NCBI RefSeq assembly: GCF_000237085.1 | Contig: NC_016627.1 | Coordinates: forward strand, 4,030,118-4,094,117 | Length of the DNA stretch: 64,000 nucleotides | DNA from: Acetivibrio clariflavus DSM 19732 | Lineage (GTDB): Bacteria; Bacillota; Clostridia; Acetivibrionales; Acetivibrionaceae | Direction: 5' to 3' | Shown here: positions 1 to 9,638 of the stretch, piece after piece | Numbering within the stretch: the first letter of the stretch is position 1 | How the letters are laid out: every line of letters begins with the position of its first letter | Program-made: the position numbers and the translations under genes | The notes under the pieces: generated by a model | Seen by the model: only the letters and a program-made list of their open reading frames with translations | The model's database searches: none | What the model was told of the DNA's origin: nothing

Positions 1-988
1 CTAAAGGAATATGAACTCCTATGTAACTCTTACCCTCCTGCTTTTGTCTGTGTACCCCGTAGTAATTTATCGAATTGGAACCGTCGCTTTTATCAATTCC
101 TCTCTTTGGCAATTCACCGGTATATTCAAAGAGTTTCTCGGTGAATTTTTCTATTCCCCAGTCATCCACTAGGAATTTAAGCCGGGCACGGCTTCTGTTG
201 TTCCTGTATCCAAAATCCCTAAATATAGTCGCTATTGCCACCGTTACTTTCAGTACCTGTTCCGGAAGTATAAAGGCATCAACTTCTCTTGCCATCATAG
301 GTTTGGAGGAGAGCCCGCCTCCTACTTTTAAATGAAACCCTGCTACCTCCTCGCCGTCTATAACTTTTACGGCAGGTGTAAAGGAAATATCGTTTATCTC
401 AGAATTTCCGGCATTTCTTGTACTTGCAGAAATTGAAATTTTAAGTTTTCGCGGAAGATTTGAAAAATCTCTGTTGAGAAGAAAGAAATCGTTAACCTGA
501 TTTACCAGTTCGGTGGTATCCATAAGCTCGTATTTGTCAATTCCTGCTAATGGATTCCCTATAACAGTCCTGGGACAGTCTCCGCACGACTCATAACTTG
601 CAAGCTTGACACTGTTTAGCTTAAGGAATATTTCCGGTAAATCTTCCATGCGTATATTATAAAACTGAATTGCCCCACGGGTGGATATTCTCATAAAGTC
701 TCTGCCGTATTTTTCTGCAATTTCGGCCAATATTTTTGCTGCAGGTACATCAATCTTTCCGGTATTGATGCGGATTCTTAGCATAAACAATCCGTTTTTG
801 GGCTTTTGTTCATAAATTCCCGCCCATTTGAGCAGTATCCTGTCTTCATCGGACACCGACTCAATACCTTGTTTTGAGTACTTATTGACGATGGTTTCAA
901 TAACATCCAATCCATCTCTTTTAAGTTTTATTTTTTCAACATCATTCAGCAATTGGATATTCTGATTCCAAATTTGCTCATACGCCAT
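1..988 (-). CDS. Nitrite/sulfite reductase (siroheme, ferredoxin-like half domains), C-terminus cut by window edge
   Basis: The frame is open from ATG at 988 to base 1 and runs off the left edge, giving 329 visible residues. It starts MAYEQIWNQN and is preceded by AGGGGGG at about 8 nt. Visible features are the ferredoxin-like half domain (GLFMLRIRINTGKI, MRISTRGAIQFYN) and the start of the siroheme/Fe4S domain (SYESCGDCPRTVIGNPLAG). Proteins of this family reduce nitrite or sulfite with six electrons in the cytoplasm; the Fe4S-ligand cysteines of the C-terminal half lie outside the window. The neighbouring trans-sulfuration gene favours a sulfur role, but substrate cannot be decided from this half. 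The family is clear, the substrate is not. Confidence 0.85.
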   Translation of the reverse strand, partial: MAYEQIWNQNIQLLNDVEKIKLKRDGLDVIETIVNKYSKQGIESVSDEDRILLKWAGIYEQKPKNGLFMLRIRINTGKIDVPAAKILAEIAEKYGRDFMRISTRGAIQFYNIRMEDLPEIFLKLNSVKLASYESCGDCPRTVIGNPLAGIDKYELMDTTELVNQVNDFFLLNRDFSNLPRKLKISISASTRNAGNSEINDISFTPAVKVIDGEEVAGFHLKVGGGLSSKPMMAREVDAFILPEQVLKVTVAIATIFRDFGYRNNRSRARLKFLVDDWGIEKFTEKLFEYTGELPKRGIDKSDGSNSINYYGVHRQKQEGKSYIGVHIPL

Positions 989-1033
989 GTGTCAACCCCC
1001 CTGGCATAACATCAGCCATTTATGTACTATTAA

Positions 1034-1226
1034 TCGGTACATGTTTTGTAAGAATAGCCGATTCATCCAAACTTCATTGCAAATATAAATCGGCACAATT
1101 ATTATTTTTCCTATATGTTTTGTAAGTTTTTATGTATTATATATCCTTCTGTCTGTCCTTATACAAAGGGAACTAAAACATTTCGCCTTCATACAATAAC
1201 ATTACTATTCCTATATAATTTGTTAG
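1034..1226 (-). promoter_or_regulatory. Three 19-bp direct repeats upstream of the reductase
   Basis: Read on the minus strand, CTAACAAATTATATAGGAA (1208-1226), CTTACAAAACATATAGGAA (1108-1126) and CTTACAAAACATGTACCGA (1034-1052) align over 19 bases. The first two are exactly 100 bp apart and the third is 74 bp further on, just upstream of the reductase start. They lie in a 415-bp gene-free AT-rich stretch. They look like tandem operators for one regulator; which regulator is not shown by the sequence. Confidence 0.5.
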
Positions 1227-1403
1227 GTTTATATTACCATGACATTCATTATATTGTCAACACATATTTATGATATTACATATAGGATTAGTCGGGTTAA
1301 TTTTATCATTAGGGAAAATTAATTAAAACTTTCCCCTTTTAGTATTTTTAAGTAAAACATTAGTTCTGTTCATTTATTTTGTAAAATTTTTTTACCGGAA
1401 TAT

Positions 1404-2543
1404 CTACCTCATTGCCTGTTCCAAATCCTGTATTAAATCATCTGCATCTTCAATTCCCACAGATATTCTAAGCAGCTTTTCATTAACCCCCAACCTTTCT
1501 CTGATGTGAGGAGGTATAGCCTGGTGAGTCTGCGCTACAGGATAGGTTATCAAACTTTCAACTCCCCCAAGACTTTCAGCAAAAATGAAAACTTTTAACC
1601 TCTCAAGTAACGATTCTACCAGTTTTTCATCCTTAACATGAAAAGAAATCATAGCTCCAAATCCAGAGGCTTGTTTACACAGTACTTCATAGCCCGGATT
1701 TTCAGGCAGTCCAGCATAATAAACCTTTTCAACCTTGTCATGCGTTTTTAGCCAATTGGCAATTTTCTGTGCATTATATTGCTGTCTGTCAAGGCGTACA
1801 CCAAGAGTCTTTATTCCTCTTAATACAAGCCAACTGTCAAAAGGTGACAGCACAGCTCCTTCAGATTTCTGTATTAATCTTAGCTTTTCTGCTATTTCGT
1901 CATCGGACACTACAATAAGTCCTGCCAATGTGTCATTGTGTCCGGCAAGATATTTCGTTCCGCTGTGGAGTACAATGTCTATTCCAAGCTCAAGGGGTCT
2001 TTGATAGTAGGGTGTAAGAAATGTATTGTCAACAATAGTTAAAATTCCCCTTGATTTTGCAAGTTCCGCAACTGCACGTAAATCAGTTATTTTCATCATG
2101 GGATTTGACGGAGTTTCAACAAATATGGCTGCAGTATTGGGCTTTATACTCTCTTCAATATTTTTTATACATTCGGTGTCTACAAAACTGAATTCCAAAC
2201 CGTATTTTTTATATATTTCTTCAAAAATACGGTATGTACCCCCATATAAATCATCAGAAACAATTATATGATCCTTTGGAGAAAAAAGCTTTAATATTGC
2301 AGATACCGTAGCCATTCCACTGGAAAATGCCAATCCGTGTTTACCGTTCTCCAATAATGCAATAGTTTTTTCCAGTTCCTCTCTTGTAGGATTCTGAAGC
2401 CTTGAATAATCATATCCAGTGGACTGGTTCAAACCGGGATGCCTGAAAGTTGCACTTTGATATATTGGAAAACTCACCGCACCTGTTTGCGGATCGTAGC
2501 CTTTGTAACCATGTACCAGTTTGGTGTTAATATTGACTCCCAT
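1404..2543 (-). CDS. Cystathionine gamma-synthase/lyase family PLP enzyme
   Basis: A 379-residue protein of the Cys/Met metabolism PLP-enzyme family, close to the family length of about 380. It has the N-terminal signature YDYSRLQNPTREELE, the PLP-phosphate region SSGMATVSA and the Schiff-base lysine in LHSGTKYLAGHND. The C-terminus contains SVGIEDADDLIQDL, typical of MetB/MccB enzymes. I start at ATG 2543 (MGVNINTKLVHG) because GGGAGGAGA lies 7-10 nt upstream; an in-frame ATG at 2624 would add 27 atypical residues without a good site. Enzymes of this fold make or split cystathionine, or release sulfide from homocysteine; sequence alone does not separate these. It fits with the neighbouring reductase in sulfur metabolism. 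Confidence 0.9.
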   Translation of the reverse strand: MGVNINTKLVHGYKGYDPQTGAVSFPIYQSATFRHPGLNQSTGYDYSRLQNPTREELEKTIALLENGKHGLAFSSGMATVSAILKLFSPKDHIIVSDDLYGGTYRIFEEIYKKYGLEFSFVDTECIKNIEESIKPNTAAIFVETPSNPMMKITDLRAVAELAKSRGILTIVDNTFLTPYYQRPLELGIDIVLHSGTKYLAGHNDTLAGLIVVSDDEIAEKLRLIQKSEGAVLSPFDSWLVLRGIKTLGVRLDRQQYNAQKIANWLKTHDKVEKVYYAGLPENPGYEVLCKQASGFGAMISFHVKDEKLVESLLERLKVFIFAESLGGVESLITYPVAQTHQAIPPHIRERLGVNEKLLRISVGIEDADDLIQDLEQAMR

Positions 2544-2863
2544 TTCCGTTCTCCTCCCATTCACAATTATTCCTATCATCTTAATTGTAATTTCTATAAA
2601 AAAAAGAAATGCCCTTTTCCTCAAAACATAATAGTTTTTATCCTTATTTATCCGATATGTTATATAGTATTACAAAGCATATATTTTGTCAATCATATTG
2701 CTTTATAATGTCATGCAGAAACAGCTGTTCTCTTTCGGCCCCAGGTTACAAAACAGCATTCCGGTATTGCTATATTATAAAATATGATCATTTATTTGGA
2801 AATAATAATGACAAAAATATTAATTTTTTTCGATATGTTTCATCGAGAAAAGATTCGGCTGGA

Positions 2864-5800
2864 CTAAATATTCTTATTTCCCCTCAAAATCAATTCCAAC
2901 TCTTCCGCAGGCATCGGTTTATAAAAATAGAAACCTTGAATTTCATCGCACTGATTCTCTTTTAGAAATCTCAACTGATATTCATTTTCCACACCTTCTG
3001 CCAAAACTTTAAGCCCAAAAGTTTTTCCCAACTGCAACATCACCTTAATAATACTTTCATCCTTAGTTCCCCTATATATACCCTGTGTAAATCTCATATC
3101 AATCTTTATCTTGTCAACAGGCATAATTCTCAATCTACTCAAGGATGAATATTCCGTACCGAAGTCATCTATGGAAATGGTAACTCCAAGGTCTTTAAGC
3201 CGGTTCAGTGTACTGGTAATGTATTCTACATCATAGGTAGCAATACTTTCAGTAATTTCTAATTCAAGATAAGCAGGATCCAACTGGGTTTTTTTGAGTA
3301 TATTTTCTACAATTTCAACCAGATTGGGATTTAAAAACTGACCCAAAGACAAGTTTACAGCCATTTTTATCGGTTTAAGCCCCATTTTCTGCCACTTATT
3401 ATTTTGTTCACAAGCCTCCTGAAGCACCCATTGCCCAATATGATTAATAAGTCCATTTTTTTCAGCCAATGGAATAAATACTCCTGGTGATATTAATCCT
3501 TTTTGTGGGTGATTCCATCTAATCAGAGCCTCAACGCCAACTATTTCACCAGTTTGCGCATTAACCTGCGGTTGATAGTTTAAAATAAATTCTTTTCTCT
3601 GTATTGCAAGATGCAAACTGTTTGTAAGGTTGGCATTTACTTCAATTTGCTTCTGCAAAAAAGACGAGCACATGGTGTATTTGTTCTTTCCATTTTCTTT
3701 TGAAATGTACATTGCCGCAGCAGCATTTTTAACAAGACTCTCCACCTCATTGCCGTCAATAGGATATACAGAAATACCCATACTGACAGTTATAAAAAAT
3801 TCCTGGTCGCCCACCGTCAAAGGGTGTTTGAAGCTACTTGTAATTTTTTCTGCCACTGCACATATATCTTCAACATGGGAAATTTGAGGGATCATTATTA
3901 CAAATTCATCCCCTCCAAAACGTGCCACAATATCATACAGGCGCAGGCAACTCGAAATCCTTTCTCCAATCTTCATTAACAGGGAATCTCCGCCATCATG
4001 ACCTAAAGTATCATTAACATACTTAAAGGAATCTATGTCCACAAAAGCAATTCCAACAAGCTTTTCCGAACGTTCCGCCAATTTTATGGCTCCTCTTACC
4101 TGATTCATAAACATAGCCCTGTTTGGAAGCCCTGTTAAGGCATCATAATTTGCTCTATAATTAATTTCCTTTTCAGCATCCACTTTTAGCATTATGTCTG
4201 AAATCATATGCGCCAGGACTTTAAAAGTTTCTTTATGATATTCTTTAAATTTTAACTTTTGTCCTGCACTTTCAAATCCCATTAATCCTATTACACATTC
4301 TTTGTCTCGTAATGGATTTATAATGGTAGAAATTGTCTCTTCATCTCTGACATATTCTTTTTCCATATATTCTTCCATAGTTGCAGCTAAATATGGCAGG
4401 CTGTCAAATTCCTGCTGCTGAAACGGACTTATATCCAACAATTCAAAAACTTTCCTGACCTTTTTTTCCTTTGCAGCATCATTCATAGGTGATTCGCAGT
4501 CGGAGCACCATTCAAAATATTTCATTGTCTTTTGACCGTTGGGAAAAAACAACACAAAAGTGCGATCTATATTGAAATTGTTTCCGCACAGTTTAAGAAC
4601 CTCATTTATCCTTTCTTCAATATTATTTTCATTGGTATTCATAAATATGGAAGATATACGAGAAAGGAGTTTCTGGGCATTTAACTTTTCCTCGTTCTCT
4701 ATGAGCCTTTTGCTATAGACATAATTAATATAATAAGCAACTATAAATATTGACAGCAACAAAATTATTCTAACGGCATGATCTACGTGTGTAAACCTAA
4801 CAACTATAGTAGAAGGAGAATTTATCCAAATCCAGACAAGAGTAAATAATGAAGAAATCCCATTTAACACCAGTATGTGCTTTTGGCTGAACGCTATTGA
4901 CGTAACGATGAATAACACAGGGATTATACCGGCATAAATGGCACTATAATCAAAATACCTCAGCGTAATAATCGGAATTGAAATTGATAAAATTATATTC
5001 GAAAGCAAATCTTTATAGCTCAATCTGATATTTAGCTGTTGAATAGCCTGAAGTCCAATCCCGATAAATATCATAAAAGCACTAAACAGCAAAACCGGTT
5101 CCAAGTTTGCCCTTTTAGTAAAATACATGCTTCCGATATTGACAAAGGCTCCTAACAAAAAGGCTATACTAAAATTAAGATATAACCTCTCCCGGCTGTC
5201 TTCATTAAGAATGCTATGAAAATCAGAGGAGTCGCTATTTTTTTTCTTAAGCATAAATCCGTATCTTTTGATACAGTAAAGCACTTGAGTCATTGGAATA
5301 ATAAAAAGTAACGGAACTATTTGAGGTATCTTAATTGAAAACATGGAATTTATAATAACTTCAGACAAAGTTCCTGCTACAAAACTGCAAGCAAACAGTA
5401 AACATATCAAATAGGCTTTACTCTTTTTATCCCCTTCCTCCAATTTAACAGCCCAGCGGACTAACAACGTAAACCCTACCAGGAAAAAACTTAAGTCATA
5501 TGCATACAGCATCCAATTCCAAAATGTATTGCAGCAGACATTAACCCATCCGGAACTTGTCTCTATGAGATTATACTGTTTTACAGCTATTTTTTCGTAT
5601 AGGCCGAAGACAAAAACATTTAAAGCAGCTGGAAGATATATAAGAATGTATATCCATTTTTTCTTCAAAATATCGGCTTTTTCAGTAATAATAACAATAA
5701 AATGCAGCAAAAAGCTAAAAAAAGTTCCCCATCCTAAGGTTCCGACTCTTCTCCAAAATAAACATGTTTCATAATTCTGTGCAGTATTTGAAATAGACAA

Positions 5801-5953
5801 GGAAAAGGACCACACCGACAAACACAAACAAAGGATAAAAAATAATATATGAAGTGACGACTTTATATTCAGCGAAAGAACATACAAGCCATAAAACAAT
5901 AAAACTGCAGTTGTAATAAGAAACAACAGCGAAAATATATATGGTAAAGGCAT
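2864..5953 (-). CDS. Membrane-bound GGDEF-EAL cyclic-di-GMP protein with 7TM N-terminus and GAF-like domain
   Basis: A 1029-residue protein with two membrane blocks. Residues about 1-235 resemble the histidine-kinase-type 7TM sensor, and about 265-415 form a second multi-helix block. A GAF-like region (about 430-600) follows, then GGDEF (about 605-770) and EAL (about 785-1025). The GGDEF motif is intact (VARFGGDEFVIM), with the inhibitory RxxD site (RLYD) five residues before it. The EAL domain keeps GVEALIRW, AVNLSLGQF, ELEITES, IDDFGTEYSSL, KIDM and EGVE, so both diguanylate cyclase and phosphodiesterase activities look possible. The start is supported by AGGAGG 11 nt upstream. It is monocistronic by spacing. 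The ligand sensed is unknown. Confidence 0.93.
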   Translation of the reverse strand: MPLPYIFSLLFLITTAVLLFYGLYVLSLNIKSSLHILFFILCLCLSVWSFSLSISNTAQNYETCLFWRRVGTLGWGTFFSFLLHFIVIITEKADILKKKWIYILIYLPAALNVFVFGLYEKIAVKQYNLIETSSGWVNVCCNTFWNWMLYAYDLSFFLVGFTLLVRWAVKLEEGDKKSKAYLICLLFACSFVAGTLSEVIINSMFSIKIPQIVPLLFIIPMTQVLYCIKRYGFMLKKKNSDSSDFHSILNEDSRERLYLNFSIAFLLGAFVNIGSMYFTKRANLEPVLLFSAFMIFIGIGLQAIQQLNIRLSYKDLLSNIILSISIPIITLRYFDYSAIYAGIIPVLFIVTSIAFSQKHILVLNGISSLFTLVWIWINSPSTIVVRFTHVDHAVRIILLLSIFIVAYYINYVYSKRLIENEEKLNAQKLLSRISSIFMNTNENNIEERINEVLKLCGNNFNIDRTFVLFFPNGQKTMKYFEWCSDCESPMNDAAKEKKVRKVFELLDISPFQQQEFDSLPYLAATMEEYMEKEYVRDEETISTIINPLRDKECVIGLMGFESAGQKLKFKEYHKETFKVLAHMISDIMLKVDAEKEINYRANYDALTGLPNRAMFMNQVRGAIKLAERSEKLVGIAFVDIDSFKYVNDTLGHDGGDSLLMKIGERISSCLRLYDIVARFGGDEFVIMIPQISHVEDICAVAEKITSSFKHPLTVGDQEFFITVSMGISVYPIDGNEVESLVKNAAAAMYISKENGKNKYTMCSSFLQKQIEVNANLTNSLHLAIQRKEFILNYQPQVNAQTGEIVGVEALIRWNHPQKGLISPGVFIPLAEKNGLINHIGQWVLQEACEQNNKWQKMGLKPIKMAVNLSLGQFLNPNLVEIVENILKKTQLDPAYLELEITESIATYDVEYITSTLNRLKDLGVTISIDDFGTEYSSLSRLRIMPVDKIKIDMRFTQGIYRGTKDESIIKVMLQLGKTFGLKVLAEGVENEYQLRFLKENQCDEIQGFYFYKPMPAEELELILRGNKNI

Positions 5954-6171
5954 ATATATATAAGCCTCCTTCTACCCTTCCTAAAAATATAAAATTAAAA
6001 TAACTGTAATTTAATTATATTCGACAAATTATTCATTAATCCTCCAGGTAAAAGGGATTATTTGTAAAAAATTCAATGCCTTAATTTCTTTTCCTGACAA
6101 TTCATTTACCTATTGACCAGCAATTCAATGATTAGCAGTTACTTGATGTGCATTTTTCTTAAATTACTATA

Positions 6172-6189
6172 AAAAACACTACTGTTTTT
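6172..6189 (-). terminator. Hairpin terminator after the P-loop kinase gene
   Basis: On the minus strand AAAAACA-GTAG-TGTTTTT forms a 7-bp stem with a U-rich descending arm, about 100 nt beyond the stop of the 6289-6777 gene. The rest of the 335-bp gap 5954-6288 is AT-rich with no recognisable gene. Confidence 0.4.
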
Positions 6190-6288
6190 ATTATACGAAT
6201 TTTGTCTAATAAAGTCAACCAGTACTACTTTATATGTATTAAAACTGTTAATATTAAAAGTTATTAATTAACTTATTTTACCTGATTT

Positions 6289-6777
6289 TCACAATCTTTT
6301 ATAAATATACCACACATCAATTTCTTCTTTTGAAGGCTCTTCAAATATTGATTCCATTTTCTTCAAAAGTCCTTCATCTACAAAAAAGTTCCTGGAAAGA
6401 CCTTTACATACCAGATCATTTCTTTCATTTATATTTCTCTTCCACTCTTCATCGGAAATATCAATATAATGCCACTCAAAATCAATACCTCTTTCCATAT
6501 AGTACCTTGATACTTCGTCCCGTTCCTTTTTGCTCCAGAAACCAAAATCCAAAATGACATTGTTTCCTGCTTCAATAATTTCCAGTGACTTTTTATATAA
6601 ATATTTTTTTATCTTACATACCAAATCATCGTGCTTATCACCAATGTTCTCCATTGACAAATCAAATACCACTTCATCACAGGACAGAATAACAGCATTA
6701 ATTTTCTGCTTTAGCATTTTAGAATAATAGCTTTTTCCACTGCAAATTTTACCGCATATCAAAATTACTTTTGCCAT
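6289..6777 (-). CDS. Small P-loop kinase/AAA-type nucleotide-binding protein
   Basis: A 162-residue cytoplasmic protein with an N-terminal Walker A, ILICGKICSGKSYYSK, and a likely acceptor/metal Asp in ILSCDEVVFD. It resembles the AAA_33/zeta-like P-loop phosphotransferases (DFGFWSKKERDE, helical lid with RNINERN). I start at ATG 6777 (MAKVILIC), because Walker A sits at the N-terminus in the family and GGATGGTG lies upstream. The in-frame extension to 7131 would overlap the divergent 6913 gene and has no domain content. The phosphate acceptor is unknown. Confidence 0.75.
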   Translation of the reverse strand: MAKVILICGKICSGKSYYSKMLKQKINAVILSCDEVVFDLSMENIGDKHDDLVCKIKKYLYKKSLEIIEAGNNVILDFGFWSKKERDEVSRYYMERGIDFEWHYIDISDEEWKRNINERNDLVCKGLSRNFFVDEGLLKKMESIFEEPSKEEIDVWYIYKRL

Positions 6778-6912
6778 TTTTACACCATCCGTTTGGATTT
6801 CCAGATAACAGAAAATATTCAGAAACACTGATATTATTATAACATTATGTGAACCTTTTGCATATTTTATGAATATTATGTCATAAAAAATAAAATGAGG
6901 TGCTATCAATAA

Positions 6913-7566
6913 ATGTATACCGATTTTTATGGTTATCCATACAACCTTTACCCCAGGCAGCCAATAATACCTTCGTACATCCGACTTCTGCATGCTGTAC
7001 CGAATGCTCCGGCCGTCGATATATATGCAAATGGAAGCCCCATTGCAAGAAATCTGAGTTATAGGCAATTTACCGAATATTTGGCACTTCCCGGCGCAAG
7101 CTACAATATAACCGTCTTCCCCGCAGGTCAAACAGTCAATCCAATCCTAAGTACAGTAATTAACATACCTGGCGGGTCAATATTTACCATAGCGGCCGTA
7201 GGTATACCCTCAAGCATTACCTTACTTCGGATAGAAGAACCCCGCATAAACATTCCCGCCGGTAACCTAATGCTAAGGTTTGTAAATCTTTCCCCCAACG
7301 CACCTGCTGTTGATGTAGAGATACAGGGCGGGAATATAATATTTGGCAATGTAACATATACAGGAATAACTCAATATATACCTTTTAATCCGGGAACATA
7401 TACTTTTAACCTTAAGATTTCAGGTACAGGTCAAAGAATTCTATATGTTCCAAACATTCTATTGGAATCCGGAAGGTTTTACACCATATATGCCATAGGT
7501 GTTGTTGCAGGAACTCCTCCTCTTCAAGTGCTTATACCCTTAGACGGCAACACCTATATCCGGTAG
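6913..7566 (+). CDS. DUF4397 domain protein
   Basis: A 217-residue protein with two tandem DUF4397-type beta-sandwich units: RLLHAVPNAPAVDIYANG near residue 24 and LRFVNLSPNAPAVDVEIQGG near residue 120. It has no classical signal peptide, yet members in spore formers are often surface or spore-coat associated; that location is inference. The start follows GAGGTG by 10 nt. It is divergent from the P-loop kinase and has its own terminator downstream. No catalytic residues are evident. Confidence 0.8.
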   Translation: MYTDFYGYPYNLYPRQPIIPSYIRLLHAVPNAPAVDIYANGSPIARNLSYRQFTEYLALPGASYNITVFPAGQTVNPILSTVINIPGGSIFTIAAVGIPSSITLLRIEEPRINIPAGNLMLRFVNLSPNAPAVDVEIQGGNIIFGNVTYTGITQYIPFNPGTYTFNLKISGTGQRILYVPNILLESGRFYTIYAIGVVAGTPPLQVLIPLDGNTYIR

Positions 7567-7607
7567 GTTGTAATTTTCCTTTGCTGAAGAGCTCTTAAAA
7601 ACAAAAT

Positions 7608-7660
7608 GCTTCCAGTACTTTTATGCCGACTTATAGCACTGGAAGCTGTTTTCTGTTTTT
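7608..7660 (+). terminator. Rho-independent terminator after DUF4397 gene
   Basis: A 9-bp stem (GCTTCCAGT at 7608-7616 with ACTGGAAGC at 7638-7646) is followed by a T-rich run at 7647-7660. Confidence 0.8.
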
Positions 7661-7746
7661 AAATTGCTCATACAGGTGTTTATAATTAACGTTATAGATA
7701 AAATTCATTAATAGTCGAATGTCTGTCACGCTGTTTCAACATAATT

Positions 7747-8448
7747 TTAATTAAATTGCTTATAATCATATTTTTTTGTTTCATATTCAATACTGTCCAA
7801 CTTTTTCTTTGATGTATTATAAATGGTTATATTAACCTTATATGGCCCGTTCTTTTTTGAATTTCTTATTGCACTTCCGCCAAAATAAACAAATCTGTTA
7901 TTTAAGCCTTTATCGCATTTCATTGATGTTGAAGCCAATGCGTTAGTAACTCCTCCACCTCTTATCAGGTTCCCAAAAGATATTACTTGACCATCTAAAG
8001 TGGATAAAGTGGCATTGACAATATAAGTTCCTGCTTCACCAACATTTAAGTTCATACATATCTGCAAACTATCGTAACCTATGGAGTTATCCCATTCAAC
8101 AGCTCCTTCTTTATCTATACCGACAATAAACAATTCTCCCGGCTCAGGCAATGGAGGTGTGGGAGAAATTTCCGGAGACGAGACTACAGTTGACGTATTA
8201 ATAACATCAGGAGTTTTAATATCCGATAAACCTGATTTTTCGGATGAAACAGAATCAGTCGATAAAATCGGCAAAGGTGTAACCTTTAAAAGTTCAGTAC
8301 TATCCATTGAATTATGATTAGATTCAGAATCAACAGGAAATTCAGCTTTACATGAACAAACCAAAAAAGTCAATAAAATAGAGACATTAAAAGCAATAAA
8401 AAATCTATTGATTACTTTTTTCTTGATAGGAGCTAAAAAATCAGACAT
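7747..8448 (-). CDS. Putative exported lipoprotein, unknown function
   Basis: A 233-residue protein starting MSDFLAPIKKKVINRF, preceded by GGGAG 6 nt upstream. A hydrophobic segment (FNVSILLTFLVCSC) ends in a cysteine compatible with a non-ideal lipobox. A Ser/Thr/Pro-rich linker (about 45-105) leads to a C-terminal beta-rich domain beginning near GELFIVGIDKEGAVEW. I do not recognise that domain; it looks like a sandwich fold. The earlier in-frame ATG at 8475 has no ribosome site. The surface location is inferred from the signal and linker. Confidence 0.65.
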   Translation of the reverse strand: MSDFLAPIKKKVINRFFIAFNVSILLTFLVCSCKAEFPVDSESNHNSMDSTELLKVTPLPILSTDSVSSEKSGLSDIKTPDVINTSTVVSSPEISPTPPLPEPGELFIVGIDKEGAVEWDNSIGYDSLQICMNLNVGEAGTYIVNATLSTLDGQVISFGNLIRGGGVTNALASTSMKCDKGLNNRFVYFGGSAIRNSKKNGPYKVNITIYNTSKKKLDSIEYETKKYDYKQFN

Positions 8449-8642
8449 AAATTCTCCCAAGACTTTCTTTATCAAATATATATTTCTATAAAATAAATTT
8501 TTCCTTATATGATTATTTTATTATTTTAGGATATTGGCGTCAACAGCATAAAGCATAATATGATAGAATGTTTCAAATTCTCCCAATATAAGAAACAGCA
8601 TTAAATAAACTGGGTTAACTATATTATTTCAGCATATATGAA

Positions 8643-9527
8643 TCAAAATAGTGAAATCTGCTCATTTATATACGGGTCCTTGTATCCTTTAACTATGTCA
8701 TTCATTTTGTAAAGTATACCGCATTCATTGCATTTATTTTTAAACAAATCCCACAATTCTTTTGACCTTAAAGAACGGCATTCATAGGAATTTCCGTAGC
8801 TTTTTATATATTTTTCTTTCAGTGACGGAAAAAGCTCGTCCAGTTTGCTATAATACCATTCCCTTTGATTCTGCCGTAAAGTCACGCCAAAGGCCGGATA
8901 GATAAATTTTGCCCCATTTTGACTTGCGAGCTCTATAATCTTTATTATATTGTCATCCGTATCATCAATAAAAGGAAGTACAGGCATTAACAAGATACCT
9001 GCAAATATCCCTTCGCCGGAAAGCTTCTTTATTGTTCTAAACCTATCGGAGGAAAGGGATACATTAGGTTCAATTTTGCTGCATAAAAGGTCATCGGCAG
9101 TTGTAATAGTTATTTTTATTAGCACCGGAGAATACCTCGATATCTCTTTTAAAATATCAATATCCCTCAATATCAAATCACTTTTTGTAGCAATTGCAGC
9201 ACCGTAACCGTACCGATTTATCAGTTCCAACGCACCTCTTGTAAGCTTATATTCTCTCTCGAGAGGGTTGTAAGGATCGCTCATAGCACCGGTTCCGACA
9301 ACACCCTTTTTTCGCTTTGATTTAAGCTCTCGCTCAATTATGGCAAGAGCGTTTTTCTTTGCTCTCACCCTGTCAAAATCATCCACTCCATAGCACTCAC
9401 TCCTGCTGTCACAGTAAATGCAGCCGTGGCAACAACCCTTATAGATATTCATATTGTAATTAATCCCGAACCAGGGATTGTTTTCTGAATACCCGGATAC
9501 TATTGTTTTTGCATCAATGAATTCCAT
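8643..9527 (-). CDS. Radical SAM protein of the spore-photoproduct-lyase-like (SPL) family
   Basis: A 294-residue protein with the radical-SAM CX3CX2C cluster motif in YKGCCHGCIYCDSR near residue 31 and the downstream GTGAMSDPYNPLE region found in SPL-like radical SAM proteins. A C-terminal extension (YGNSYECRSLRSKELWDLF) has two further cysteines in KNKCNECGILYK. It probably generates a 5'-deoxyadenosyl radical; the substrate is unknown. AGGAAAGGG precedes the ATG. A fossil of a close paralogue's C-terminal third lies at 14978-15265. Confidence 0.85.
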   Translation of the reverse strand: MEFIDAKTIVSGYSENNPWFGINYNMNIYKGCCHGCIYCDSRSECYGVDDFDRVRAKKNALAIIERELKSKRKKGVVGTGAMSDPYNPLEREYKLTRGALELINRYGYGAAIATKSDLILRDIDILKEISRYSPVLIKITITTADDLLCSKIEPNVSLSSDRFRTIKKLSGEGIFAGILLMPVLPFIDDTDDNIIKIIELASQNGAKFIYPAFGVTLRQNQREWYYSKLDELFPSLKEKYIKSYGNSYECRSLRSKELWDLFKNKCNECGILYKMNDIVKGYKDPYINEQISLF

Positions 9528-9638
9528 TTATAAACCCTTTCCTAAAAATATAAATCCCTTGAATCAATCATATCAAGTTTTTCTGCTTTTCATAAGCTAT
9601 ATTCTTAAGTCAATAAACCTTATCCCGTCATACAAAAT

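Noticed and set aside
6778-7131. N-terminal extension of the P-loop kinase
   Set aside because: It would overlap the divergent DUF4397 gene and place Walker A more than 120 residues in, unlike the family.
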